A stretch of 64,000 nt of DNA from Bin103 sp002238925 (GCA_965208065.1 OZ242313.1:4402001-4466000), one strand, 5' to 3'. Counted from the stretch's first letter, positions 19,979 through 31,880 are shown. Numbers and translations: made by a program. The notes: generated by a model not told the origin, from the letters alone.

Positions 19979-21022
19979 TCATTTCCAGGGGTCGAGTATG
20001 ACCTTGCCGCACTGATGGGAAGCACACAATTCGAGCGCTTCCTGCACCCGGCTCAGCGGCAGCCGATGGCTGACGTGCTGGTCCAGGAGCGGCGACGAGC
20101 GCACCACCGCCAGCAGCCGCTCGAAGTCGTTCATGCTGTAATGCCACTGGCCGATCAGCGTCAACCCGGTTCTGATCATGTCGGGACTCACCCGGATCGG
20201 CAACTCCTCGTTGCACTCGGCCACGAACGCGACTTGGCCGCGCGGCCGGGCCGCCTCCACGCACACCCGCTGCGCGGCGACCACCCCCGCACACTCCACT
20301 GCGCAGTCGACCCCGAGCCCGTCGGTAGTGAGCGACCGAATGTGCGCGACCAGCTCGGGATCGGCGGGATCCAGTACTGCGGCGGCGCCCATGGCGCGGG
20401 CGCGCTCAACGCGCCACGGCACGCCCTCGACCACGATGGCACGCGCACCCCGTGAGGCGGCGTTCACCAGGGCGCCGAGCCCCACCGGCCCGGCGCCAGT
20501 GACCAGCACCGTGTCGAACGCATCGACCGCCATGCGCTGCATGGCGCCGAACGTGGGCCCCAGCCCGCACCAGGTCAGCGCCGCCTGCTCGAACGAGATG
20601 TCGTCCGGGATGCGCGGCAGCATCCAGGAACGCGCCAGCCGGAATTGTGCGTAGGCGCCGGTGCGCGGCGGGCTGCCGGTCTGGCCGTTAGCCTGGCTCC
20701 GATGCCGGACCTTGTTCATGCAGTGCATGACGTGCCCGGCGCGGCAGTAGCGGCAGGTGCCGCAGGAAAACAGCCCCAGGATCACCACCCGGTCGCCGAC
20801 CGCCAGGTCGGAATGGCCGTCCACGGCCGCCACCTCGCCCACCCCTTCATGCCCGAGCGCCTCGGCGGTGCGGCCCGATTCCCAGGTCTTGTACTCGGTG
20901 CACATCGGCACCGCCCGCACCCTGATCAGCACCAGGTCGCCGCGCGGCTCCGGGATCGGCACGTCGACCAGCCGCGCCTGCCGCGGCGCGTGGATCACCG
21001 CCTTCTTCATCGTGTTGCCCAT
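19979..21022 (-). CDS. Zinc-dependent alcohol/polyol dehydrogenase (MDR family)
   Basis: About 347 residues, starting at the ATG complementary to 21020-21022, 7 bases after AAGGAG; an earlier in-frame ATG lacks this spacing. Catalytic-zinc ligands appear in VPMCTEYKTW and EALGHEGVGEV. The structural-zinc lobe has the four cysteines of SCGTCRYCRAGHVMHC. The Rossmann fold shows VLVTGAGPVGLGALV, and the acidic end of the next strand (VVEGVPWRVERA) selects NAD-type cofactor. It should oxidise an alcohol or sugar polyol; it precedes an isomerase/epimerase gene by 7 bases in one operon. Confidence 0.9.
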   Translation of the reverse strand: MGNTMKKAVIHAPRQARLVDVPIPEPRGDLVLIRVRAVPMCTEYKTWESGRTAEALGHEGVGEVAAVDGHSDLAVGDRVVILGLFSCGTCRYCRAGHVMHCMNKVRHRSQANGQTGSPPRTGAYAQFRLARSWMLPRIPDDISFEQAALTWCGLGPTFGAMQRMAVDAFDTVLVTGAGPVGLGALVNAASRGARAIVVEGVPWRVERARAMGAAAVLDPADPELVAHIRSLTTDGLGVDCAVECAGVVAAQRVCVEAARPRGQVAFVAECNEELPIRVSPDMIRTGLTLIGQWHYSMNDFERLLAVVRSSPLLDQHVSHRLPLSRVQEALELCASHQCGKVILDPWK

Positions 21023-21097
21023 TGGCGCTCCTTCACCGTCCATGCAAGCCGTCAGTGTAAGCGGTTTGGCTACGCCGAGTACCTGGCGCCGTAGAGG

Positions 21098-21811
21098 TTA
21101 GAAGCTGCTGCCGGCGGAGCGGGACTGCTCGCCGGCCTCCTGGCGGTGCGAGGCCACGTAACGGTCCCACTGTGCGCGGTCGCGGTACAGGATGTCGGCG
21201 TCGCTGGCGCTGAAGATGTTCTGAAATACCAGCAGAAAGATGTCGCTGTCGGGGCCAGCCCACTTCGAGATGCGCGCGGCGAGGGCGATGTACTTCACGT
21301 CGTAGTTCACCGGTTGCACGCCGAGCCGTTCCGTTATCGCTTCCTCCAGGATCCCGGATACCTCGATGTGGCTGCCGCTGCCGCCTGTCTTCAAGGTCTT
21401 GCGCACCATGAACAGGCGGTATGAAGACAGGTCGGCCGAAGCATCGTGCTCGCGGTAGAAGTACAGATCCATCGACTTCACGTTGCTCCACCCCGCGTAC
21501 GACACCCGGTACATGCGGGCCACGTCGACGTTGAACTGCTGCTGCAGCCCGATCACGTCGGGCTCCATCCCCGCGGCGAAGAAGTCCCGCAGCACTTCGT
21601 AATGACCGATGAAGTGCGCCTCCGCGCCGGGCGTCTCCACGGTCGCGCCGCCGAGCTCCGCCAGCACCTGCTGCGCCGTACTGCCGAACGGAATGGTGCC
21701 GTAGCCGTACTCCGGCGGTGCGCCGCTCTGCGCGCCGGCAAGCGTGCCGACCAGCAGCAACAGCGCGGCAAACGCCGTGTTCCGGCCCACCGTGAACGAG
21801 CGTGGTGTCAT
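21098..21811 (-). CDS. Secreted hypothetical protein
   Basis: 237 residues with a Sec signal peptide (hydrophobic core FAALLLLVGTLAGA, cleavage near AGAQSG). The mature part starts with YGYGTIPFGSTAQQVLAEL, a pattern often seen in bacterial periplasmic proteins where a strand-helix unit reads F-G-x-s-x-x-e-v. A hydrophilic alpha/beta domain follows (MDLYFYREHDASADLSSYRLFMVRKTL). I recognise no enzyme motif. It is co-directional with the dehydrogenase operon upstream of it (on this strand) but separated from it, and 72 bases from the HD-domain gene. Confidence 0.65.
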   Translation of the reverse strand: MTPRSFTVGRNTAFAALLLLVGTLAGAQSGAPPEYGYGTIPFGSTAQQVLAELGGATVETPGAEAHFIGHYEVLRDFFAAGMEPDVIGLQQQFNVDVARMYRVSYAGWSNVKSMDLYFYREHDASADLSSYRLFMVRKTLKTGGSGSHIEVSGILEEAITERLGVQPVNYDVKYIALAARISKWAGPDSDIFLLVFQNIFSASDADILYRDRAQWDRYVASHRQEAGEQSRSAGSSF

Positions 21812-21883
21812 CTGCCCCTCCCCACGCTTATAACGTAGCGGTGATGCACCACCCGGGACAGCGAAAACGGTGCAGGTGCAGTC

Positions 21884-22486
21884 TTACGGGTCCAGGTAGC
21901 CGCGCCGGATGGCGTCGTCGATCAGCTTCGATGCGTAGCGCCACAGCTCGGGGGAGCCGTCGTCGATGATCCGGTTCAGGCCGCGCACCTGCTGTGCCCG
22001 GACGCCGTGGCGCTGCCAGCCGGAGCCTTCGTTCGCGTAGTTGAGCAGCAGCGGCTGCAGCCGGTCGAGCGCCCGCGCGAACTTCGCTTCCGCACTGTCG
22101 TGCGCCTCGAATTCGTCCCATACGGCGCGCAACGCGAACCCATCCTGCGCCGGCAGCAGCGCGAAGATGCGCTCGGCAGCGCGCTCCTCACGCTCCTTCT
22201 GGCCCTTGCGCGCGGCCTCGTCGTACACGAACGTGTCGCCGGCATCGATCTCCACCAGGTCGTGCAGAATCAGCATCTTGAGCACCTTGAGCAGATCCAG
22301 CCCGGGCGCGGCGGCATGCTCGGCCAGCACCAGCGCCATCAGCGATATGTGCCACGAGTGTTCGGCGGAGTTCTCGCGCCGCTGTTTGCCGGTGATGTGG
22401 CTTTGCCGCAACACCCGCTTCAGCTTGTCGGCCTCGACCAGAAACGCGATCTGCCGCGCCAGCCGGGACTCACCCTGGTGCGGCAT
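21884..22486 (-). CDS. HD-domain hydrolase (YfbR/HDDC2-like)
   Basis: About 200 residues, starting at the ATG complementary to 22484-22486; TGATG overlap with the cupin gene. The HD signature is complete: RENSAEHSWHISLMALVLAEHA (His in AEHSWH), MLILHDLVEIDAGDTF (HD pair) and the distal Asp in FARALDRLQPLLLNY. The family contains 5'-deoxynucleotidases and related phosphohydrolases, which need a divalent metal. The tight coupling to a cupin and an Uma2-type nuclease-fold gene is unusual, and its substrate is unknown. Confidence 0.87.
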   Translation of the reverse strand: MPHQGESRLARQIAFLVEADKLKRVLRQSHITGKQRRENSAEHSWHISLMALVLAEHAAAPGLDLLKVLKMLILHDLVEIDAGDTFVYDEAARKGQKEREERAAERIFALLPAQDGFALRAVWDEFEAHDSAEAKFARALDRLQPLLLNYANEGSGWQRHGVRAQQVRGLNRIIDDGSPELWRYASKLIDDAIRRGYLDP

Positions 22487-22971
22487 CACCGCCCGGCGCT
22501 GCCGGGATGGATCGGATCGATCCACTCCACCTGTTCCGGCTCCTCGGCGACCGGGATGTCGAGATTCACCACCACCGGCTCCTGGTCGCTGCGCACCAGC
22601 ACGCACGACAGCGGCTCCTCCCGGCTGACGTTGATCTCCTGGTGCGGGACGTAGGGCGGCACGTAGATGAAGTCGCCCGGCCCGGCCTCCGCCACGTACT
22701 CCAGCCGCTCTCCCCAGCGCATGCGCGCGCGCCCGCTGACCACGTAGATCACGCTCTCCAGCGCGCCGTGGTGATGGGCGCCGGTCTTCGCGTTGGGGTG
22801 GATCTCGACGGTGCCGGCCCACAGCTTGTCGGCGCCGGCGGTGGCGCGGTTGATCGCCGACGCGCGCGTCATGCCGGGCGTCTGCGGAGTGTTGCCGTCG
22901 AGCCGGTCGCCCTTGACCACGCGCACCCCGTCCTCGCGCCAATCCCGTTTGTTCTGTTCCACGGCGTGCAC
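22486..22971 (-). CDS. Cupin domain protein
   Basis: About 161 residues. The start is uncertain: GTG complementary to 22969-22971 is preferred, with an AGG 9 bases upstream; GTG at 22960-22962 is an alternative. The cupin motifs are EIHPNAKTGAHHHGALESVIYVV (motif 1, with H-x-H and Glu) and GDFIYVPPYVPHQEIN (motif 2, with the final His). It should bind one metal and could act as a dioxygenase, isomerase or storage-type sensor. Its stop overlaps the HD-domain start. Uma2 lies 25 bases upstream. Confidence 0.85.
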   Translation of the reverse strand: MHAVEQNKRDWREDGVRVVKGDRLDGNTPQTPGMTRASAINRATAGADKLWAGTVEIHPNAKTGAHHHGALESVIYVVSGRARMRWGERLEYVAEAGPGDFIYVPPYVPHQEINVSREEPLSCVLVRSDQEPVVVNLDIPVAEEPEQVEWIDPIHPGSAGR

Positions 22972-22996
22972 CAGGCGGTACCTGCGGCAACCGGCG

Positions 22997-23611
22997 TCAG
23001 CCGCCGATCTGCGCCAGCGAGCCGGCGATCGACGGTAGCTGCTTCGGATCCAGCCACTCCCGCAGCACGAAAGAGCCAGCCACCACCTGCGACTCGATCC
23101 GGTTGGCCAGTGCGGCATACTCCACCAGCAACTCGCCGTCGCGGCGGTAGAAGCGGTGCGCCAGAGTCTCCGGGTCCAGTATCCAGTATTCGGTCACGCC
23201 GTGCTGCTCGTATTCGGCGAACTTGGGGCCGACATCCCGGTAGCCGGTGCGCGGACTCAGCACCTCCACCACCAGGTCGGGCGCTCCCTCGACGTGATTG
23301 TCGTGAATCTGTCCCTTGCGGTCGGCGCGGTAGAACGCCAGGTCGGGCAGGAAGACATTTCTGGAGCTCAGCCGCACGGCCACGACCTCTCGGAACAAAA
23401 ACCCGAGCTGGCGGCGGTCGATATACGCGCCGAGCAGGCGATCAAGGAAGTTCAACAGTTCAGCGTGGCGAATGGAAACCGGTGAGTGCAAGAATATCTC
23501 TCCATCGAGCAGGTCGGCGCCGCGTCCGCCCGGCTCCAGCCACTCCAGGAAGTCCTCCGCGGTGAGCAACTCGCGTTCCAGGTCGATCGCCTCGGACACC
23601 CGTGTCGGCAT
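22997..23611 (-). CDS. Uma2 family (DUF820) putative endonuclease
   Basis: 204 residues, matching the Uma2/DUF820 family of restriction-endonuclease (PD-(D/E)xK) fold: EFDLLDGEIF-like start (here ADLLDGEIFLHSP), FLPDLAFYRADR, APDLVVEVLSPRT (the PD and E-x-x active positions) and YEQHGVTEYWILDPE. Such genes are strongly multiplied in some bacterial groups and their role is not known. It heads the operon with cupin and HD genes and is divergent from the KamA-like gene, the starts being about 48 bases apart. Confidence 0.88.
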   Translation of the reverse strand: MPTRVSEAIDLERELLTAEDFLEWLEPGGRGADLLDGEIFLHSPVSIRHAELLNFLDRLLGAYIDRRQLGFLFREVVAVRLSSRNVFLPDLAFYRADRKGQIHDNHVEGAPDLVVEVLSPRTGYRDVGPKFAEYEQHGVTEYWILDPETLAHRFYRRDGELLVEYAALANRIESQVVAGSFVLREWLDPKQLPSIAGSLAQIGG

Positions 23612-23659
23612 GGCGCAAGTATAGCAGATTCACCGCCACGGCGTGTTATATTGGCCGTG

Positions 23660-24865
23660 ATGAGCGCACCCGGCGGCCATGGCGCAGCGCAGTGGGACGA
23701 CTGGCGCTGGCAGATGACCCATCGCATTGCCACGGTGGAGGAACTGGGCCGCTACCTGCGCCTGGGCGATGCCGAACGGGAACAGATCCGTGCGGCCGGG
23801 CGCCACTACCGCTGGAGCATTACCCCCTACTACGCGAGCCTGATGGACCCGGACGACCCGGCCTGCCCGTTGCGCCGGCAGCAGGTACCCGCGGTGCAGG
23901 AACTGGACGACGAGATCGGCCTGCCCGACCCGCTGTACGAGCAGGACAACTCGCCAGTCGATGCGGTAGTGCACGTGTACCCCGACCGGGTGGCGTTCAA
24001 GGTAACCAACGTGTGCCCTACCTACTGCCGCTACTGCTTCCGCGAGTACTTCGTCGGCAACGAGGACGAGCACCATACGCGCCGCAAGATCGACGAGGGC
24101 CTGGCCTACATCGCCGCCCACGAGGCGATTCGCGACGTGCTGGTAACCGGCGGCGACCCGTTCCTGTTCTCGGACCGGCGCCTGGACGAACTGCTCGGCC
24201 GCCTGCGCGCCATCGGGCACGTGGAGATTATCCGCTTCGGCACGCGCACGCCGTGCACGCTGCCGCAGCGCATCACCCCGGAGCTGTGCCGGATTCTTGC
24301 CCGCCACCACCCGATCTGGCTCAACACGCACTTCAACCACCCGCGCGAGCTTACCGCCGAGGCGGCGCGCGCCTGCGGCCTGCTGTTGGCGGCCGGCGTG
24401 CCGCTCGGCAACCAGACCGTGCTGCTGAAGGGCGTGAACGACGACGCGCAGGTGATGCGCGCCCTAGTGCACGGCCTGCTGCGCATGCGGGTGCGGCCCT
24501 ACTACATCTTCCATTGCCAGCTCCTGGCCGGTACCGCCCACCTGCGCACCAGCATCGAAAAGGGGCTGGAGGTGATGCAGGCGCTGCGCGGCCACACCAC
24601 CGGCTTCGGCGTGCCCAACTACGTGCTGGACACGCCGTATGGAAAGGTGCCGCTGCTGCCGCAGTACCTGCTCGGGCGCGCCGGCGACGAGGTGCTGGTG
24701 CGCACCTGGAACGGCGCGGTGTGGCGCGAGCCCAACCCGCGCGGCAACGACCCGCCGGCCGTGCCGCTGCCGGAGTTGCCGGACCACGCGTATCCCGATG
24801 CCGCCACGCCGCGGCGGCCATTTCCCGCTGCCCGGCCGGCCGCCGCACCGGTGCCGGCCGGTTAG
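23660..24865 (+). CDS. KamA-family radical SAM protein (lysine 2,3-aminomutase-like)
   Basis: About 401 residues. The start at ATG 23660 precedes the conserved N-terminus (WDDWRWQMTHRIATVEELGRYL). The radical-SAM cluster motif is CPTYCRYCF near residue 118; the core continues through LVTGGDPFLFSD and RFGTRTPCTLPQRIT. In true lysine 2,3-aminomutase the PLP lysine sits in a Gly-rich loop; here the corresponding part is DTPYGKVPLLPQY, with a lysine but without the glycine stretch. It is KamA-like, possibly a lysine or glutamate mutase or an EpmB-type enzyme. Its stop precedes aroC by 21 bases. Confidence 0.85.
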   Translation: MSAPGGHGAAQWDDWRWQMTHRIATVEELGRYLRLGDAEREQIRAAGRHYRWSITPYYASLMDPDDPACPLRRQQVPAVQELDDEIGLPDPLYEQDNSPVDAVVHVYPDRVAFKVTNVCPTYCRYCFREYFVGNEDEHHTRRKIDEGLAYIAAHEAIRDVLVTGGDPFLFSDRRLDELLGRLRAIGHVEIIRFGTRTPCTLPQRITPELCRILARHHPIWLNTHFNHPRELTAEAARACGLLLAAGVPLGNQTVLLKGVNDDAQVMRALVHGLLRMRVRPYYIFHCQLLAGTAHLRTSIEKGLEVMQALRGHTTGFGVPNYVLDTPYGKVPLLPQYLLGRAGDEVLVRTWNGAVWREPNPRGNDPPAVPLPELPDHAYPDAATPRRPFPAARPAAAPVPAG

Positions 24866-24886
24866 CACGGGGAGGAGAGGAGAGCC

Positions 24887-25990
24887 ATGGCCAGTACGTT
24901 CGGTCACCTGTTTCGCATTACCACCTGGGGCGAGTCGCACGGCCCCGCAGTCGGCGTCGTCATTGACGGCTGCCCGCCGGGCATCGCCCTCGCCGAGGCA
25001 GACGTGCAGGCGGAATTGGACCGCCGCCGCCCCGGCCAGAGCCGCATCACCACCCAACGCGCAGAAAGCGACCGCGCCGAGATCCTGTCCGGGATCTTCG
25101 AAGGCGCCACCACCGGCACCGCCATCCACATCCTGGTGCGCAACAAGGATGCCCGCTCGCGCGACTACGGCGAGATGCGCACCATGTACCGGCCGTCGCA
25201 CGCGGACTACACCTACGACGCCAAGTTTGGCCGGCGCGACTGGCGCGGCGGCGGGCGGGCGAGCGCGCGCGAGACCATCGGTCGGGTGGCCGCCGGCGCC
25301 ATCGCGGCCAAGGTGCTGCGCGAACGCTGCGGCGCCGAAGTGGTGTCCTACGTCAAGCGGGTGCAGGATATCGAGGCCGCCGTCGCGCCCGGCGAGGTGA
25401 CCCGCGCCGCCGTCGAGGCACATATCACCCGCTGCCCCGACCCGGAGGCAGCGGCGGCAATGGAGCAATGCATCGACGCCGCGCGCAAGGCCGGCGACTC
25501 GCTCGGCGGCGTGGTGGAGGCGGCGGCACACGGCGTGCCGCCCGGCCTCGGCGAGCCGGTATTCGACAAGCTCGACGCCGACCTCGCCAAGGCGATGCTG
25601 TCGCTGCCCGCCTGCCGCGGCTTCGAGATCGGCTCCGGCTTTGCCGGCACGCGGATGACCGGCAGCACGCACAACGACCCGTTCTACATGGCCGAAGTGG
25701 AACCCGGCGCGCGCCGCGTACGCACACGCAGCAACCGCTCCGGCGGCGTGCAGGGCGGCATCTCCAACGGCGAGCAGATCGTGATTCGCGCCGCCTTCAA
25801 GCCGACGGCCACCATCCTGCGCCCGCAGCAGACCGTGGACGCGGCGGGCAACGAAGTCACCCTCAAGCCGCGCGGGCGCCACGACCCGTGCGTGCTGCCG
25901 CGCGCCGTGCCGCTGGTGGACGCCATGTTCAACTTGGTCCTCGCCGACCACCTGCTGCGCCACGAGGCACAGACCGGCGGCAACCGGTAA
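24887..25990 (+). CDS. aroC: Chorismate synthase
   Basis: 367 residues behind a strong GGAGGAGAGGAG ribosome site. It has the FMN-dependent chorismate synthase signatures: TWGESHGPAVGVVIDGCPPG near residue 12, RPSHADYTYDAKFGRRDWRGGGRASAR, and the third motif in RSGGVQGGISNGE. It converts 5-enolpyruvylshikimate 3-phosphate to chorismate in aromatic amino-acid synthesis. Length and motifs are complete. It is convergent with polA (36 bases apart). Confidence 0.96.
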   Translation: MASTFGHLFRITTWGESHGPAVGVVIDGCPPGIALAEADVQAELDRRRPGQSRITTQRAESDRAEILSGIFEGATTGTAIHILVRNKDARSRDYGEMRTMYRPSHADYTYDAKFGRRDWRGGGRASARETIGRVAAGAIAAKVLRERCGAEVVSYVKRVQDIEAAVAPGEVTRAAVEAHITRCPDPEAAAAMEQCIDAARKAGDSLGGVVEAAAHGVPPGLGEPVFDKLDADLAKAMLSLPACRGFEIGSGFAGTRMTGSTHNDPFYMAEVEPGARRVRTRSNRSGGVQGGISNGEQIVIRAAFKPTATILRPQQTVDAAGNEVTLKPRGRHDPCVLPRAVPLVDAMFNLVLADHLLRHEAQTGGNR

Positions 25991-26026
25991 CCCCCGCGCG
26001 CCGTGCCGCCCGGTAGGCGGCCGCGG

Positions 26027-28804
26027 TCAGTGCGCTTCCAGCCAGTCGCCGCCGGTGCCGACCTCAACCACCACCGGCACGCGCCCGAGGGGCAGTGCGT
26101 CGCGCATGCCGCGCACCACGATCTCCCGCACCTGCTCCAGCTCCCCCACCGGCACCTCGAACACCAGTTCGTCGTGCACCTGCAGGATCATCCGCGCCGC
26201 CAGCCGCGCGCCGCGCAGCTCGCGGTCGATGTCGAGCATGGCGATCTTGATCATGTCGGCGGCGCTGCCCTGGATCGGCGCGTTGATGGCGATCCGTTCC
26301 GACGCCGCGCGTGCCGCGTGGTTGCGCGAGTTGATATCGCGCAGATAGCGGCGCCGGCCGCGCAGGGTCTCGACGTAGCCGTGCTCGCGGGCGCCGTCCA
26401 CGGTATCGCCCATGTACTGCTGGATATTCGGGAACTGGGCGAAGTAACGCTCGATGATCTCGCGCGCCTCGGCGCGGGCGATGTTCAGGCGCTGCGCGAG
26501 GCCGAACGCGGACATGCCGTACATCAGCCCGAAGTTGATCATCTTGGCACGGCGGCGCATGTCGGCGGTGACTTCGTCCAGCGGCACCCCGAACACGCGC
26601 GCGGAGGTGGCGGCGTGGATGTCCACGTCGTCGGCGAATGCCTCCACCAGGCCAGGATCGCCGGTGATCGCCGCCATGATGCGCAGTTCGATCTGCGAGT
26701 AGTCGGCGGCCAGCAGCACCTGCCCCGCGGGGGCCACGAAGGCGCGCCGGATTTCCCGTCCGCGGTCGCTGCGGATGGGAATGTTCTGCAGGTTGGGGCC
26801 TTCCGAGTTGAGCCGCCCGGTGGCCGCAACGAGTTGGTTGAAGGTGGTGTGGATGCGCCCGGTCTGCGGCATCACGGCGCCGGGCAGGGAGTCCACGTAG
26901 GTGGACTTGAGCTTCTGAATCGCGCGGTACTCCAGGATCTCCGGAATGACGGCGTGGCGATCGGCGAGCCGGGTCAGCTCCTGCTCGGTGGTCATGTACT
27001 GGCCGGTGCGGGTGCGCTTCGGCTTGTCGCTGATCTTCAGCCGCTCGAACAGCAGCTCGCCAAGCTGCTTGGGCGAATTGAGGTTGAACGGACCGCCGGC
27101 GAGCCGGTACAGCTCGATTTCGTGCACGGCGATCTCCTTCTCCAGTTCCAGGGAGTACTCGCGCAGCGCATCCACGCGCACGCCAACGCCGACGTGCTCC
27201 ATCTCCACCAGCAGCGGCATCAGCGGCACCTCGATCCGGTCCCACAGGTCGCGCTCCTCGAAGCGGTCGATCTCGCCGTGCAGGGCATCCAGCAACGCGG
27301 CGGTCAGATCGGCGCGCTCGCCGGCCCAGGTAGCCAGCTTGGCCGGCGGCAGGCCGCCCTCCGACAGCACAGCGGCGCTGAAGTCGCCCTGCTTGAGCAG
27401 GTCTTCCGCCACCTCGTCGAGGCTCAGCAACTGGTATCCCAGGTAGTGCTCGCACAGCAGATCCAGGCCGTGCGCGCCGTCCGACTCCACCAACTGGTGC
27501 GCCAGCCGGGTGTCGAGCAGCCGGCCCGCCACGGTCACGCCGTGCCAGCGCAGCGCGGTTACCCAGCGCTTCAGGTCGTGCCCGACCTTGCTGATGCCGG
27601 CGTGCTCCCAGAACGGCGCCAACTCCGCCAGCACCGCCGCCGCCGCCGCGCGCTCCTCCGGCAGCGGCAGGTAGGCGGCGGCGCCCTCCCGCGCGGAGAA
27701 TGCCACGCCCGCCAGCGGACAGGTCTTGGCATCGCCGGGCCCGGCAACCACGAACACGCCCACCGACTCCCGGTTCAGCAGTTCGGCGCACAGCCCGGCG
27801 CGCGCGGCCTCGCCTTCCACCAGGGAGTAGTCGTGGTCGCGGTCGGCCAGCGAACGCAACTCGCCCGCGCCCGCGGAACCCGCCCCCGGCGTCGCCGCCG
27901 CGGCGGCCGCGGCATCCCCGAAGATGCGCTTGATCAGGGCGTTGAACTCGAACTCCTGGAACACCGGGATTACCCGCTCCGGATCCAGCTTCGCGGTAGC
28001 AAAGTGGTCGAGGTCGACGGCCACCTCCACCTCGCGGTCGATGGTGGCCAAGCGCTTGGACAGCAGCGCCTGCTCCGCGAACGTCTCCACCTTCTCCCGC
28101 TGCTTGCCCTTGAGCTGATCGGTAGCGGCCACCAGCTCCTCCACCGACCCGAAGCGGTCGATCAGCTTCAGCGCCGTCTTCTCGCCCACCCCCGGGATGC
28201 CGGGGATGTTGTCCACGCTGTCGCCGGCCAGCCCGATCAGGTCGATCACCTGCTCCGGGCGCGCCACGCCGAACCGCTCGCGCACGCCGGCCACGTCGTA
28301 GACCAGCGGCGGGTCGCCGCCCATGCGCGGCAGCCGGTACAGGAAGGTGTGGTCGCTGACCAGCTGCGCGAAGTCCTTGTCGAGCGTGACCATGTAGGTG
28401 TCGAAGCCGGCCGCCTCGGCGCGGCGGGCGATGGTGCCAATCACGTCGTCCGCCTCCACGCCGGGGTGGCTGATGATCGGGATGCCCATCGCCTCGGTCA
28501 TGCGGTGCACGTGCGGCAGCGAGTCGCGCACCCCCTCGGGGGCCTTGGCGCGCGTGCCCTTGTAGTCGGCGTACTCCTGCGACCGCCAGGTCGGCCCCGG
28601 CGCGTCGAACACCACTGCCACGTGGGTGGGTTCCTCGTCGGTAAGGATCTGCAGCAGCGAGGTGGTGTAGCCGAATACCGCCGACGAGTTGAAGCCATTG
28701 GCAGTGATCAGCGGATTGTTCAGGAACACGAAGTAGGCACGGTACACCAGCGGCATGCCGTCGATCAGGTAGAGCCGCTTGTCGCGCCCCGGTCGCGCCG
28801 CCAT
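26027..28804 (-). CDS. polA: DNA polymerase I
   Basis: 925 residues. Residues 1-295 are the 5' nuclease (YLIDGMPLVYRAYFV; KDFAQLVSD; DSVDNIPGIPGVG). Residues about 310-520 occupy the 3'-5' exonuclease position but lack the usual DxE motif: the site reads FVVAGPGDAKTCPLAGVAF, so proofreading is probably lost, as in Taq-type enzymes. The polymerase domain is complete: LLAADYSQIELRIMA (motif A), AKMINFGLMYGMSAFGLA (motif B) and VHDELVFEVP (motif C). It repairs and matures Okazaki fragments. Downstream lies aroC (convergent). Upstream in the same direction, 8 bases away, is the DinB-like gene, so they may share a transcript. Confidence 0.96.
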   Translation of the reverse strand: MAARPGRDKRLYLIDGMPLVYRAYFVFLNNPLITANGFNSSAVFGYTTSLLQILTDEEPTHVAVVFDAPGPTWRSQEYADYKGTRAKAPEGVRDSLPHVHRMTEAMGIPIISHPGVEADDVIGTIARRAEAAGFDTYMVTLDKDFAQLVSDHTFLYRLPRMGGDPPLVYDVAGVRERFGVARPEQVIDLIGLAGDSVDNIPGIPGVGEKTALKLIDRFGSVEELVAATDQLKGKQREKVETFAEQALLSKRLATIDREVEVAVDLDHFATAKLDPERVIPVFQEFEFNALIKRIFGDAAAAAAATPGAGSAGAGELRSLADRDHDYSLVEGEAARAGLCAELLNRESVGVFVVAGPGDAKTCPLAGVAFSAREGAAAYLPLPEERAAAAAVLAELAPFWEHAGISKVGHDLKRWVTALRWHGVTVAGRLLDTRLAHQLVESDGAHGLDLLCEHYLGYQLLSLDEVAEDLLKQGDFSAAVLSEGGLPPAKLATWAGERADLTAALLDALHGEIDRFEERDLWDRIEVPLMPLLVEMEHVGVGVRVDALREYSLELEKEIAVHEIELYRLAGGPFNLNSPKQLGELLFERLKISDKPKRTRTGQYMTTEQELTRLADRHAVIPEILEYRAIQKLKSTYVDSLPGAVMPQTGRIHTTFNQLVAATGRLNSEGPNLQNIPIRSDRGREIRRAFVAPAGQVLLAADYSQIELRIMAAITGDPGLVEAFADDVDIHAATSARVFGVPLDEVTADMRRRAKMINFGLMYGMSAFGLAQRLNIARAEAREIIERYFAQFPNIQQYMGDTVDGAREHGYVETLRGRRRYLRDINSRNHAARAASERIAINAPIQGSAADMIKIAMLDIDRELRGARLAARMILQVHDELVFEVPVGELEQVREIVVRGMRDALPLGRVPVVVEVGTGGDWLEAH

Positions 28805-28812
28805 CCGCGAAC

Positions 28813-29283
28813 CTACTCCTGCCGCGCCTGTTGGGCCGCGATCAGGTTGCGAAGCTGGAAGCTGTGCCGGATCGGGTGCATCACGGCGTGCTCGAGCATC
28901 GCCTCGACGTTGGTGGCGGTGAGCGCCTGCGTTACCGGCTTGCGGTACGCCTCCCGCGGCACGTCGCGCAACGGGTCGCGCCAGCGCTCCAGCAGGTGGC
29001 TCAGATAGCCGGCGGCCTCATCCGGCGCCCGCTCCGGCGGCGGCGGGCGGTCGATGCCGGGATCGGGCAGTTCCAGTTGCGTGCACACCCACTGCAAGTA
29101 GCCGCGCGCACACTGCAGCACGTGGTGCAGCAGCACCTCCAGCGAGGCGTAGTTGGGATCCTCGGTCTCGGGCAGCCGCACCCCCGCGCTGCGCGCCTCG
29201 CACCAGGTGGCCCAGAACTCCCACAGGTGCCGCTCGTGCAGCCGCACCAATGCCCGCGCGCCCCCGTATCGGTAGGCCTGCAC
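28813..29283 (-). CDS. DinB/YfiT-like metal-binding protein (probable)
   Basis: About 156 residues, start GTG complementary to 29281-29283 (TTG three bases earlier is possible). It is a four-helix-type protein with histidines placed as in the DinB/YfiT-like superfamily: RLHERHLWEFWATW, LLHHVLQCARGYLQWV and HAVMHPIRHSFQLRNLI. The spacing of the three His groups supports a metal site, but the family has several roles (thiol transferases, stress proteins). It sits between leuS (14 bases upstream) and polA (8 bases downstream) and is probably in one operon with them. Confidence 0.72.
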   Translation of the reverse strand: MQAYRYGGARALVRLHERHLWEFWATWCEARSAGVRLPETEDPNYASLEVLLHHVLQCARGYLQWVCTQLELPDPGIDRPPPPERAPDEAAGYLSHLLERWRDPLRDVPREAYRKPVTQALTATNVEAMLEHAVMHPIRHSFQLRNLIAAQQARQE

Positions 29284-29297
29284 CAACGCTCGCCCCG

Positions 29298-31817
<2,520 letters not shown>

Positions 31818-31880
31818 GGGTGCCCCCTATTATAAGCGTCCGTAGTCGCGGAGGACTATGGCACGCGGATCAGGTGGTGA

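Noticed and set aside
26003..29008. 1001-codon plus-strand open frame over polA
   Set aside because: Fully antisense to DNA polymerase I and rich in His/Arg/Gln without any motif; a GC-rich mirror frame.
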